Assembly (NCBI RefSeq): GCF_014596525.1
Contig: NZ_MSJP01000114.1
Location: 108,996 to 172,995 of the forward strand
Origin: Streptomyces sp. CBMA291
GTDB taxonomy: Bacteria; Actinomycetota; Actinomycetes; Streptomycetales; Streptomycetaceae
Reading direction: 5' to 3'
Length of the DNA stretch: 64,000 nt
Part shown: piece after piece, positions 25,375 through 33,842 of the stretch
Layout: every line of letters begins with the position of its first letter
Numbering within the stretch: position 1 is the stretch's first letter
The notes under the pieces: generated by a model
Told to the model about the DNA's origin: nothing
Database searches by the model: none
The model's input: only the letters and a program-made list of their open reading frames with translations
Position numbers and translations under genes: made by a program

Positions 25375-26502
25375 ATGTCCGCACCCAATAAGTCGTACGA
25401 CCCGGTTGAGGTCGAGGCACTGAAACCGGAAGAGATCGAGCGCATGCGGGACGAGGCGCTCGCCGCCTTCGCGGCCGCGGGCGACCTCGACGAACTCGCG
25501 CAGGCGAAGACCGCGCACACCGGCGGCACCTCGCCGCTGGCGCTCGCCAACCGCGAGATCGGCGCCCTGCCCCCGCAGGCCAAGGCCGCCGCCGGAAAAC
25601 TCGTGGGCCAGGCCCGCGGCACCGTCTCCAAGGCGCTCGCCGCCCGCCAGACCGAGCTGGAGGCCGAGCGCGACGCGCGCGTCCTCGTCGAGGAGGCCGT
25701 CGACGTCACCCTGCCGTACGACCGCGTCCCGGCCGGCGCCCGCCACCCCCTCACCACCCTCATGGAACGCGTCTCCGACGTCTTCGTCTCCATGGGGTAC
25801 GAGATCGCCGAAGGCCCCGAGGTCGAGGCCGAGTGGTTCAACTTCGACGCCCTCAACTTCGTACCGGACCACCCGGCCCGCCAGACCCAGGACACCTTCT
25901 TCGTCCAGGGCCCCGAAGGCACCACCGGCGACGAGTCCGGCGTCGTGCTGCGCACCCACACCTCCCCGGTGCAGGCCCGCACGCTCATCGACCGGGAACC
26001 CCCGGTCTACGTCGTCTGCCCCGGCCGCGTCTACCGCACCGACGAACTCGACGCCACGCACACCCCGGTCTTCCACCAGATCGAGCTGCTCGCCGTCGAC
26101 GAGGGCCTCACCATGGCCGACCTCAAGGGCACCCTCGACCACATGGTCCAGGCGCTCTTCGGCTCGGACATGAAGACCCGGCTGCGCCCCAACTTCTTCC
26201 CGTTCACCGAGCCGTCCGCCGAGATGGACATGCTCTGCTACGTCTGCCGCGGCGAGTCCGTCGGCAACCCCGACCGGCCCTGCCGCACCTGCGGCAGCGA
26301 AGGCTGGATCGAACTCGGCGGCTGCGGCATGGTCAACCCCAAGGTGCTCGTCGCCTGCGGAGTGGACCCCGAGAAGTACAGCGGATTCGCCTTCGGGTTC
26401 GGCATCGAGCGGATGCTGATGTTCCGCCACAACGTGGAAGACATGCGAGACATGGTCGAGGGTGACGTCCGGTTCACCCGGCCGTTCGGGATGGAGATCT
26501 GA
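25375..26502 (+). CDS. pheS: phenylalanyl-tRNA synthetase alpha subunit
   Basis: A 375-residue class II aminoacyl-tRNA synthetase subunit that carries the active site for charging tRNA-Phe. The N-terminal coiled-coil (about 15-105) binds tRNA. Motif 1 lies near GYEIAEGPEVE, motif 2 near RVYRTDELDATHTPVFHQIE, and motif 3 at GFGIERMLMFRHNVEDMRD close to the C-terminus. A cysteine-rich stretch (CYVCRGESVGNPDRPCRTCG) is typical of actinobacterial forms. AAGAG precedes ATG 25375. The stop overlaps the pheT start by 1 nt (TGATG). Confidence 0.97.
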   Translation: MSAPNKSYDPVEVEALKPEEIERMRDEALAAFAAAGDLDELAQAKTAHTGGTSPLALANREIGALPPQAKAAAGKLVGQARGTVSKALAARQTELEAERDARVLVEEAVDVTLPYDRVPAGARHPLTTLMERVSDVFVSMGYEIAEGPEVEAEWFNFDALNFVPDHPARQTQDTFFVQGPEGTTGDESGVVLRTHTSPVQARTLIDREPPVYVVCPGRVYRTDELDATHTPVFHQIELLAVDEGLTMADLKGTLDHMVQALFGSDMKTRLRPNFFPFTEPSAEMDMLCYVCRGESVGNPDRPCRTCGSEGWIELGGCGMVNPKVLVACGVDPEKYSGFAFGFGIERMLMFRHNVEDMRDMVEGDVRFTRPFGMEI

Positions 26503-29030
26503 TGCGGGTCCCGCTTTCTTGGCTGCGGGAGTACGTCGACCTGCCGGCGACGGAGACCGGCCGCGACGTACAGGCCAAACTCATTTCGGCCGGCCTTGAG
26601 GTCGAGACCGTCGAACAGCTCGGCGCGGGCCTCACCGGCCCCCTGGCGGTCGGCAAGGTCCTCACCATCGAGGAACTGACGGAGTTCAAGAAGCCCATCC
26701 GCTTCTGCACCGTCGACGTCGGCCAGGCCAACGGCACCGGCGAGCCCCAGGAGATCATCTGCGGCGCCCGGAACTTCGCCGTCGGCGACAAGGTCGTCGT
26801 GGCCCTGCCCGGCGCCGTCCTCCCCGGTGACTTCCGCATCGCCGAGCGCAAGACGTACGGCCGCGTCTCCCGGGGCATGATCTGCTCCGGCGACGAACTC
26901 GGCATGGGCGACGACGGCACGCACGGCATCATCGTGCTCCCCCCGGAGCACGAGATCGGCAGCGACGCCACCGTCCTCCTGGAGCTGTACGACGAGGTCC
27001 TCGACATCGCCGTCACCCCGGACCGCGGCTACTGCCTCTCGATGCGCGGCGTCGCCCGCGAGGCCGCCACCGCCTACGGGCTCCCGCTGCGCGACCCGGC
27101 CCTCCTCGACGTGCCCGCGCCCAACTCGTACGGCTACCCGGTCCGGATCTCCGACCCCTTCGGCTGCGACCGCTTCACCGCGCGCACCGTCGTCGGTCTC
27201 GACCCCGAGGCCCGCTCCCCGATCTGGCTCCAGCGCCGCCTCCAGAAGGCCGGCATGCGCCCGATCTCGCTCGCCGTCGACATCACGAACTACGTGATGC
27301 TCGAACTCGGCCAGCCGCTGCACGCCTACGACCGCAGCCGCATCGACGGCCCCATCGGGGTCCGCCGCGCCGAAGCAGGGGAGAAGATCACCACCCTCGA
27401 CGGCACCGTGCGCGTCCTGGACGCCGCCGACCTCGTCATCACCGACAACCGCGGCCCCATCGGCATCGCGGGCGTCATGGGCGGCGCCAACACCGAGGTC
27501 GCCGACCCCGAGACCGACCCCGAGACCGGCGTCGTCACCGGCACCTCCGAGGTCGTCATCGAGGCCGCGCACTTCGACGCGATCTCCATCGCCCGCACGG
27601 CCCGCCGCCACAAGCTGTCCTCCGAGGCGTCCAAGCGCTTCGAGCGCGGCGTCGACCCGCAGGCAGCGGCCGCCGCCGCCCAGCGCACCGTCGACCTGCT
27701 CGTGCTCCTCGCGGGCGGCACCGCCGAGGCCGGCGTCACCGAGATCAGCGCCCCGTCCGCACCGCGCACCATCACCCTCCCGGCGAACCACCCGGACAAG
27801 GTCGCGGGCGTCGAGTACGGCCGCGAGACCGTCGTCCGCCGCCTCCAGGAGGTCGGCTGCGACGTCTACGGCCAGGACGAGCTGGTCGTCACCGTCCCCT
27901 CGTGGCGCCCCGACCTCAACGAGCCGAACGACCTCGCCGAAGAGGTCATCCGCCTCGAAGGCTACGAGAACCTGCCCTCCACGCTGCCGAGGCCCCCGGC
28001 GGGCCGCGGCCTCACCGCCCGCCAGCGCGTCCACCGCCGGGTGGGCCGCGCCCTCGCCGGCGCGGGCTACGTCGAGGCGCCGAACTACCCCTTCATCGGC
28101 GAGCAGCTCCTCGACCAGCTCGGCCTCGACGCGGACGACGACCGCCGCCGGGTCGTCACCCTGGTCAACCCGCTCTCCGACGAGGAGCCCGCGCTCCGTA
28201 CGACGCTGCTCCCGGGCCTGCTCGGCGCGCTCCGCCGCAACGACAGCCGGGGCAGCCACGACCTGGCGCTCTTCGAGACCGGACTGGTCTTCCGCCCCGA
28301 GGGCGAGCCCGGCATCGCCGTCCGGCTCCCCGTCGACCGGCGGCCCAGCGACGAGGAGATCGCCGGAGTCGACGCCGTGCTGCCCGCGCAGCCCCGGCAC
28401 GCCGCCGTCGTCCTCGCCGGTGCCCGCGAGCAGGCCGGCTGGTGGGGCAAGGGCCGCCCGTCCGACTGGGCCGACGCGATCGAGGCGGCCAGGACCGTGG
28501 CCGCCGAGGCCGGGGTCGAGCTGATCATCAGCGCCGACCAGCACGCCCCCTGGCACCCGGGCCGCTGCGCCGCCTTCCACGTCGAGACCGACGGCGAGAA
28601 GATCCTCGTCGGCCACGCGGGCGAACTCCACCCGCGCGTCGTCAAGGCCTACGGCCTGCCGGCCCGCAGCTGCGCCATGGAGCTCGACCTGGACCTGCTG
28701 GAGAAGGCGAACGAGGGACCCGTCCAGGCCCCCCGTATCTCCACCTTCCCGGTCGCCACCCAGGACGTCGCCCTGGTCGTCGCCGCCGACGTCCCGGCCG
28801 CCTCCGTCGAGGCAGCCCTCCGCGAGGGTGCCGGCGAACTCCTTGAGTCCGTCCGGCTCTTCGACGTCTACACCGGAGACCAGCTCGACGAGGGCACCAA
28901 GTCCCTGGCGTACGCCCTGAAGTTCCGCGCCCCGGACCGCACCCTCACCGTCGAGGAAGCCACCGCGGCCCGCGACGCGGCCGTCGCCCTGGCGACGACC
29001 CGCACGGGCGCCACCCTCCGCGGCGCCTGA
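26502..29030 (+). CDS. pheT: phenylalanyl-tRNA synthetase beta subunit
   Basis: An 842-residue partner of PheS in the alpha2-beta2 enzyme. The N-terminal OB-fold (EMAP-II-like tRNA-binding domain, about 40-165) includes GARNFAVGDKVVVALPGA. A B3/4 editing domain lies around 215-390 with the stretch RHKLSSEASKRFERGVD. A B5 domain and a catalytic-like core follow, and the C-terminal ferredoxin-like anticodon-binding domain (about 745-840) starts ISTFPVATQDVALVV. The length is normal. A perfect-stem terminator closes the operon 22 bp later. Confidence 0.97.
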   Translation: MRVPLSWLREYVDLPATETGRDVQAKLISAGLEVETVEQLGAGLTGPLAVGKVLTIEELTEFKKPIRFCTVDVGQANGTGEPQEIICGARNFAVGDKVVVALPGAVLPGDFRIAERKTYGRVSRGMICSGDELGMGDDGTHGIIVLPPEHEIGSDATVLLELYDEVLDIAVTPDRGYCLSMRGVAREAATAYGLPLRDPALLDVPAPNSYGYPVRISDPFGCDRFTARTVVGLDPEARSPIWLQRRLQKAGMRPISLAVDITNYVMLELGQPLHAYDRSRIDGPIGVRRAEAGEKITTLDGTVRVLDAADLVITDNRGPIGIAGVMGGANTEVADPETDPETGVVTGTSEVVIEAAHFDAISIARTARRHKLSSEASKRFERGVDPQAAAAAAQRTVDLLVLLAGGTAEAGVTEISAPSAPRTITLPANHPDKVAGVEYGRETVVRRLQEVGCDVYGQDELVVTVPSWRPDLNEPNDLAEEVIRLEGYENLPSTLPRPPAGRGLTARQRVHRRVGRALAGAGYVEAPNYPFIGEQLLDQLGLDADDDRRRVVTLVNPLSDEEPALRTTLLPGLLGALRRNDSRGSHDLALFETGLVFRPEGEPGIAVRLPVDRRPSDEEIAGVDAVLPAQPRHAAVVLAGAREQAGWWGKGRPSDWADAIEAARTVAAEAGVELIISADQHAPWHPGRCAAFHVETDGEKILVGHAGELHPRVVKAYGLPARSCAMELDLDLLEKANEGPVQAPRISTFPVATQDVALVVAADVPAASVEAALREGAGELLESVRLFDVYTGDQLDEGTKSLAYALKFRAPDRTLTVEEATAARDAAVALATTRTGATLRGA

Positions 29031-29052
29031 CCCCGAGCGACACCCCCGCAAG

Positions 29053-29081
29053 GGCCGCCCCGAAACCTCGGGGCGGCCTTT
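29053..29081 (+). terminator. intrinsic terminator of pheST
   Basis: GGCCGCCCCGA (29053-29063) pairs perfectly with TCGGGGCGGCC (29068-29078) around AACC, followed by TTT. Between here and the next start (29316) I see only G-rich DNA without repeats or hairpins of note. Confidence 0.85.
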
Positions 29082-29315
29082 CGCCGTTCCCACCCATCCT
29101 CCAGTTCCGAACGCGTGCGCCTGAACCGTGCACACATACCCATGGCGAAGCCCCTGGCGGAGGGTGGTGGGCCGGGGGCGCTCACTCCTTCGGGTGAGAT
29201 CGCCGGGGGGTGTTCCGTGGTGGGGCGTGCGGTCGGGAGAATCGACGCGGCCGCAGGGGCGGACCTGTGGGCCGCAGGGCCGGTGGGCTCTGTCGGGGCT
29301 CGGGAAGGGCCGTGC

Positions 29316-30383
29316 ATGATCCGTACGAGAGCGTTGGTCTCCGGGGGTTCCCGGCTCCGCCGGATGGCTCCGCTCGTGCTTCCCACCGCGTGGGGCGCGG
29401 TCGCCGTGGCCTGGAAGTACGGCTGCCCGCTGGCCCGGCAGCAGGGGCTGCCCATGAGAATCACCACCAGCGTCGTCTTCCTCACCGTCGGCATCGGGCT
29501 GATCGTCGGCGTCCGGCACGGTCTCGTCCGCGAGCTGGCCCGGGTGCGCGCCATCGCCACCGCCACCCAGCAGGTCCTGCTGCGCCCGCCGCCCGCCCGG
29601 CTCGACGGACTCGCCCTGGCCGCCGGGCAGTTGTCCGCTTCCCGGGGCGCCGTCGTCGGCGGCGACCTGTACGAGGCCGCCGCCACCCCCTACGGGGTAC
29701 GGGTGGTCATCGGGGACGTCCGGGGCCACGGTCTCGCCGCCCTGGGCGCCGTGGTCGCGGTCCTCGGCAGCTTCCGCGAGGCCGCCCACGACGAACCCGA
29801 ACTCGCAGGGGTCCTGCGCCGACTGGAGCGGGCACTGGACCGGCATCTGCGGGAGCGGGCCCGGGACGAGCACCCGGCACGCTCCGGGACGGCGCCGGAG
29901 CACCCGGTGGCGGAGGAGTTCGTGACGCTGCTGCTCCTTGAGATCCGCCCCGACGGGCGGCTGGCGGTGTTCAACTGCGGTCACCCCGGCCCGTACCGCC
30001 TCGGATCGGCGGTGGAGCGGCTGACGGTCGGCGAGCCGCTTCCCCCGCTCGGCGTCCTGCCGCTCCCGGCCGTCCTCACCCCGTACACCGCGGCCCGGCT
30101 GCTGCCCGGCGAGACCCTCGTCCTGCACACCGACGGCGCGGAGGAGGCCCGTGACCGGCGCGGCCGGTTCTTCGCCCTCGACACCGCCCTGGCCGGGGAG
30201 CCCGGCGAGCCGCCCGCCGCCCTCGTCCGACGCGTCCACACCGCGCTGCTGCACCACACGGGAGGCCGGCTGACCGACGACGTCGCCCTGCTCGTCGTAC
30301 GGAACGACCGCATCCGGGTCCCGGCGCAACCCGCCGAATCCGGGCTGCGCCGACCCCGGCCCGCCCCCTCCTCCCACCGCTGA
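29316..30383 (+). CDS. membrane-bound PP2C-type (SpoIIE-like) serine/threonine phosphatase
   Basis: A 355-residue protein. Two hydrophobic segments near 15-75 (LVLPTAWGAVAVAWKYG; ITTSVVFLTVGIGLIVGV) anchor it, and the cytoplasmic SpoIIE-like phosphatase domain follows. Metal-binding motifs are GGDLYEA, IGDVRGHG, LHTDGAEEARD and LTDDVALLVV. Such phosphatases dephosphorylate anti-anti-sigma factors in Streptomyces, but no such partner is encoded nearby. ATG 29316 has GGGAAGGG upstream; the frame stays open for 67 further codons to 29115, so an earlier start cannot be excluded. Confidence 0.85.
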   Translation: MIRTRALVSGGSRLRRMAPLVLPTAWGAVAVAWKYGCPLARQQGLPMRITTSVVFLTVGIGLIVGVRHGLVRELARVRAIATATQQVLLRPPPARLDGLALAAGQLSASRGAVVGGDLYEAAATPYGVRVVIGDVRGHGLAALGAVVAVLGSFREAAHDEPELAGVLRRLERALDRHLRERARDEHPARSGTAPEHPVAEEFVTLLLLEIRPDGRLAVFNCGHPGPYRLGSAVERLTVGEPLPPLGVLPLPAVLTPYTAARLLPGETLVLHTDGAEEARDRRGRFFALDTALAGEPGEPPAALVRRVHTALLHHTGGRLTDDVALLVVRNDRIRVPAQPAESGLRRPRPAPSSHR

Positions 30384-30527
30384 GCGGAGGGGAGCGGGGG
30401 CCGGGCGCCGCCCGCTCCGCCGGGGAGCGTCGGGCAGAGAGGCGGGCGGGCGGCGCGGACCGGGCGGCCGCCTGAACGAGGGGGGCCGGCGGCCCGGTCG
30501 TCGCCTTGCGGCGAGAGAAACAGTCAA

Positions 30528-30595
30528 CCGGTCCGGAGGCAGGGGCGGCAGAGCACGCGGACCGGAAGCACGGGTACTCGGTTCACACCCCGTGC
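30528..30595 (+). other. two adjacent strong hairpins in an intergenic region
   Basis: CCGGTCCG (30528-30535) pairs with CGGACCGG (30558-30565), then GCACGGG (30568-30574) with CCCGTGC (30589-30595). A TCGCC/GGCGA hairpin lies just upstream. The loops contain GGCGGCAGAGCAC and GGTTCAC words reminiscent of tRNA arms, but a cloverleaf does not form. It may be part of a structured RNA or a terminator cluster. The remainder of the 409-bp gap is G/C-rich filler plus the hexamer repeat below. Confidence 0.35.
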
Positions 30596-30626
30596 GAATC
30601 CCCCGGCCCGAGGGCCTGTGCTCTTT

Positions 30627-30684
30627 CGGCGTCGGCGTCGGCGTCGGCGTCGGTGCCGGTATCGGCGTCGGCCCCGGTGCCGGG
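30627..30684. repeat. hexanucleotide tandem repeat (CGGCGT)n
   Basis: About nine copies of a 6-bp unit, the first four perfect (CGGCGT), later ones degenerate (CGGTGC, CGGTAT, CGGCCC), lie 110 bp before the NsdA-like gene. Confidence 0.75.
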
Positions 30685-30792
30685 AAACCCGTACGGCCCC
30701 GCCTCGCCCCGACCACCGCAGCCCCCGCACTCGTCCGTCCCGTACCAAATCGCCCGCCGCTACGCTGAGTTCACCGAACGACCGGAGCGGTC

Positions 30793-32133
30793 ATGCAGCC
30801 CAACACCTTGCTCGACGCCCTGCTGGACGAAGCGGGCGTCTCCCACGCCGGACTCGCCGCCCATGTGAACCGGGCCGGTCTGGCCAGGGGGCTCGCCCTG
30901 CGCTACGAGCACACCGCCGTGGCCCGCTGGCTGAAGGGCCAGCGCCCGCGCGGCCAGGTACCCGATCTGATCTGCGAGGTGCTGGCCGCGCGGCTGCACC
31001 GGCAGGTGACCCTGGACGACATCGGCTACGGGCCGCCGGAAGGACCGCTGCCCGCGCCCGGCTCGCCGCTGTCCGGCTTCGTCGAGCGGGCGGCCGCGCT
31101 CTGGCGCTCCGACCAGCAGCAACGCCCCCATCTGGTGGGCGCGCCCGCCGTCACCGGCACCCCGGCCGTGATGCCGGTGTGGGAGTGGGAGAACCCGCCG
31201 GAGGACACCGACGTGTCCCGGACCGGCCGGACGACGGTGTCACCGGCCGACATCGCCGTCCTCGGCGCCGCCCGCACCCACTACGAGCAGATGTACCGCA
31301 AGGCCGGCGGCATCGCGACCCGCGCCCGGATCGTCGGCTTCCTCACCGCCGAGACCGCCCCGCTGCTGCGGGGCTCGTACGGCGACGCGCTGGGACGGCG
31401 GCTGCACCGGGCCACCGGCGGGCTGGTCGCGGTGGCCGGCATCTGCGCGTACGACGCCGACGCGCACGGACTGGCCCAGCGCTACTTCCACCAGGCGCTT
31501 CGGCTGGCGAAGGCGAGCGGGGACCGGGGCTTCGGCGCCTATGTGATCGCGCTGCTGGTCAACCAGTCGCTGCTCATGGGGGAGTTCCGGCAGGCGGTGG
31601 CGTTCGCGGAGGCGGCACTACGGGCGGCGGGGGCACGGATCACTCCGGCGCTCGCCGCGGACCTGACGGCGATGCAGGCGAAGGCGTACGCGCGTCTCGG
31701 CGACGGCACGGCGGCGCTGGCCTGCATCCGGCGGGCCGAGGCGGCGGCGGAGCGGATCAGACCGGGGGAGGAACCGGCCGAGACGGGGTACGTCCAGCCG
31801 GGGCTCGTCAACGTACAGGTCGCCGAGGCACTGCTCAGTCTGGGTGACCTCGCCGCGGCCCACGAGCACGCCCGAGCGGCGGTGGGGACGCCCTCGCACG
31901 ACCGGGGGCGGGTGCACCGGCTCGCGATGCTGTGCCAGATCGAGCTGCGGCGGGGGGAGCCGGACGCGGCGGCGCGGACGGCCGTGGAGATGACGGAACG
32001 GGCCCGGGGAATGGAGTCGCGGCGGCTGCGGGACCGGCTGCGACAGGTCAGGCAGCAGCTGCTGGGCAGCGGTTGCGGCGAGGCGAGGGAGGCGGCGGCG
32101 TTGATCGACGGAACTCTGCGCGTTCCCCTGTAG
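30793..32133 (+). CDS. NsdA-like regulatory protein with TPR-like repeats
   Basis: A 446-residue cytoplasmic protein resembling the Streptomyces NsdA/NsdB developmental repressors. The N-terminus (1-80: NTLLDALLDEAGVSHAGLAAHVNRAG, YEHTAVARWLKGQRPRGQVP) is an atypical helix-turn-helix-like domain. From about 150 on, paired helices (LAQRYFHQALRLAKASGD, FRQAVAFAEAALRAAG, GLVNVQVAEALLSLGDLAAA) form a TPR-like superhelix. The paralogues repress antibiotic production and sporulation; whether this one does is inference. ATG 30793 follows GGAGCGG. The Nudix gene follows after 62 bp. Confidence 0.78.
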   Translation: MQPNTLLDALLDEAGVSHAGLAAHVNRAGLARGLALRYEHTAVARWLKGQRPRGQVPDLICEVLAARLHRQVTLDDIGYGPPEGPLPAPGSPLSGFVERAAALWRSDQQQRPHLVGAPAVTGTPAVMPVWEWENPPEDTDVSRTGRTTVSPADIAVLGAARTHYEQMYRKAGGIATRARIVGFLTAETAPLLRGSYGDALGRRLHRATGGLVAVAGICAYDADAHGLAQRYFHQALRLAKASGDRGFGAYVIALLVNQSLLMGEFRQAVAFAEAALRAAGARITPALAADLTAMQAKAYARLGDGTAALACIRRAEAAAERIRPGEEPAETGYVQPGLVNVQVAEALLSLGDLAAAHEHARAAVGTPSHDRGRVHRLAMLCQIELRRGEPDAAARTAVEMTERARGMESRRLRDRLRQVRQQLLGSGCGEAREAAALIDGTLRVPL

Positions 32134-32195
32134 TTCTCGAACTGCTGCCAGATCACCACCAAACCAGCACCGACCAGTCGGAAGGTGGCAAGAAC

Positions 32196-32726
32196 GTGCA
32201 GTGGACGAAACTGAGTGAACACTCCGTCTATGAGAACCGCTGGTTCCGAGTGAACCTCGCGGACGTCGAACTACCGGACGGGCGCCGCCTCGACCACTAT
32301 CTGATCCGGCTGCGGCCCGTCGCCCTCGCGACGGCGGTCAACGAAGCCGACGAAGTCCTGATGCTCTGGCGCCACCGCTTCATCACCGACAGCTGGGGCT
32401 GGGAACTCGCCGCAGGTGTCGTCGAGGACGGCGAGGACCTCGAAGCCGCCGCCGCCCGCGAGATGGAGGAGGAGACCGGCTGGCGCCCCGGACCGCTGCG
32501 CCACCTCCTCACCGTCGAACCCTCCAACGGCCTCACCGACGCCCGTCACCACCTCTACTGGACCGACCAGGCCACCTACACCGGCCCGCCCGAGGACGCC
32601 TTCGAATCCTCCCGACGCGCCTGGATCCCGCTGGAGAAGGTCCCCGAACTGATCGCCCGGGGCCGGGTCCCGGCCGCGAACACCGTCGCGGGACTGCTCC
32701 TGCTCCACCGGCTGCGCCTCGGCTGA
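32196..32726 (+). CDS. Nudix hydrolase, ADP-ribose-pyrophosphatase-like
   Basis: A 176-residue Nudix enzyme. The box G-x5-E-x7-REUxEExGU is complete at about 68-90 (GVVEDGEDLEAAAAREMEEETGW, quoted by key residues G, E, RE, EE, GW). The preceding HRFITDSWGWELAAG, with a Trp before the box, resembles ADP-sugar and NADH-type Nudix enzymes. It probably cleaves a nucleoside-diphosphate derivative; the exact substrate cannot be read. GTG 32196 has GGAAGG about 10 nt upstream. It may be cotranscribed with the NsdA-like gene. Confidence 0.86.
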   Translation: MQWTKLSEHSVYENRWFRVNLADVELPDGRRLDHYLIRLRPVALATAVNEADEVLMLWRHRFITDSWGWELAAGVVEDGEDLEAAAAREMEEETGWRPGPLRHLLTVEPSNGLTDARHHLYWTDQATYTGPPEDAFESSRRAWIPLEKVPELIARGRVPAANTVAGLLLLHRLRLG

Positions 32727-32811
32727 GCACGGACGGCGAGACGGCGGACGGGCCCGTATCCGCGAGGTGCACGGATACGGGCCCGAGGCAGGGAGTGACG
32801 GGTGGGGCCGG

Positions 32812-33672
32812 TCAGGCGTACGGGTAGAAGCCCGAGCCCGTCTTCCGGCCGAGCCTGCCCGCGTCCACCATGCGCTGGAGCAGCGGGGGAGCGGCGTACA
32901 GCGGCTCCTTGAACTCCGAGTACATCGAGTCGGCGATCGAGGCGATCGTGTCCAGACCGATGAGGTCCGAGAGCTTCAGTGGGCCCATCGGGTGGGCGCA
33001 GCCGAACTCCATGCCGTTGTCGATGTCGTCCCGGCTCGCGATGCCCGACTCGAACATCCGGATCGCGGAGAGCAGATACGGCACGAGCAGCGCGTTCACC
33101 ACGAAGCCCGACCGGTCCTGGGCGCGGATCGCGTGCTTGCCCAGCGTCTTCTCGGCGAAGGCCTGGGCCCGGCTGATCGTGCCCTCGGAGGTGGTGAGGG
33201 CCGGGATCAGCTCGACGAGCTTCTGCACCGGGGCCGGGTTGAAGAAGTGGATGCCGATGACCTGGTCGGGGCGGGAGGTCGCCACGGCCAGCTTCACCAG
33301 CGGGATGGAGGAGGTGTTCGAGGCCAGGATGGCGTCCGGGCGGGTCATCACCTGGTCGAGTACCTGGAAGATCTCGGTCTTGACCTGCTCGTTCTCCACG
33401 ACCGCCTCGATGACGAGGTCGCGGTCGGCGAACTCGCCGAGATCGGTGGTGAAGCTGAGCCGCGCGAGCGTCGCGTCCCGCTCCTCCTCGGAGATCTTGC
33501 CGCGTTCGGCGGCCTTGGCCAGCGAGTTGATGAGCCGGGTACGCCCGATCTCCAGCGCTTCGCCGGTGGTCTCGGCGACCTTCACCTCAAGCCCGCTCCG
33601 GGCACACACCTCTGCGATGCCTGCGCCCATCTGGCCGCAGCCCACCACTCCGACGCGCTCAATGTCGGCCAT
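32812..33672 (-). CDS. 3-hydroxybutyryl-CoA dehydrogenase
   Basis: A 286-residue NAD(P)-dependent enzyme interconverting acetoacetyl-CoA and 3-hydroxybutyryl-CoA, in butyrate and butanol-type metabolism or precursor supply. The Rossmann loop is GVVGCGQMGAGIAE, the catalytic region holds NTSSIPLVKLA and the His in GIHFFNPAPVQKLVELI, and the C-terminal dimer domain ends KTGSGFYPY. ATG 33672 is preferred because AGGTGA lies 8 nt before it; GTG 33684 in the same frame abuts that sequence. It is transcribed alone toward the Nudix gene. Confidence 0.9.
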   Translation of the reverse strand: MADIERVGVVGCGQMGAGIAEVCARSGLEVKVAETTGEALEIGRTRLINSLAKAAERGKISEEERDATLARLSFTTDLGEFADRDLVIEAVVENEQVKTEIFQVLDQVMTRPDAILASNTSSIPLVKLAVATSRPDQVIGIHFFNPAPVQKLVELIPALTTSEGTISRAQAFAEKTLGKHAIRAQDRSGFVVNALLVPYLLSAIRMFESGIASRDDIDNGMEFGCAHPMGPLKLSDLIGLDTIASIADSMYSEFKEPLYAAPPLLQRMVDAGRLGRKTGSGFYPYA

Positions 33673-33842
33673 GGAGTCCGTCACCTCGTGCCTCTCGCTC
33701 TTCTCTGGCGGCGGAGCCCCGTGTGATTCCGGTGCGTCCGCCTCGACCCCACGACGTTACCGCTCATTAACCGATGATCGATCGGCCGGGGCGGGCATGC
33801 TGTCCGGGTAGGTGTGACGTATCCGACACAGGAGGGGTACAA

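Noticed and set aside
30540..30612. Possible tRNA or cobalamin-riboswitch fragment (GGCGGCAGAGCAC, GGTTCAC, GTGCGAATCC words)
   Set aside because: No cloverleaf can be folded, the apparent acceptor-like arms are about 125 nt apart, and the B12 box and conserved riboswitch core are absent.
30627..30684. CRISPR-like repeat array
   Set aside because: The unit is 6 bp without spacers, and no cas genes occur.
26238..30716. Very long open frame on the minus strand opposite pheST and the phosphatase gene
   Set aside because: It is the high-GC antisense shadow of well-identified genes, with low-information Gly/Asp/Arg composition and no family motif.
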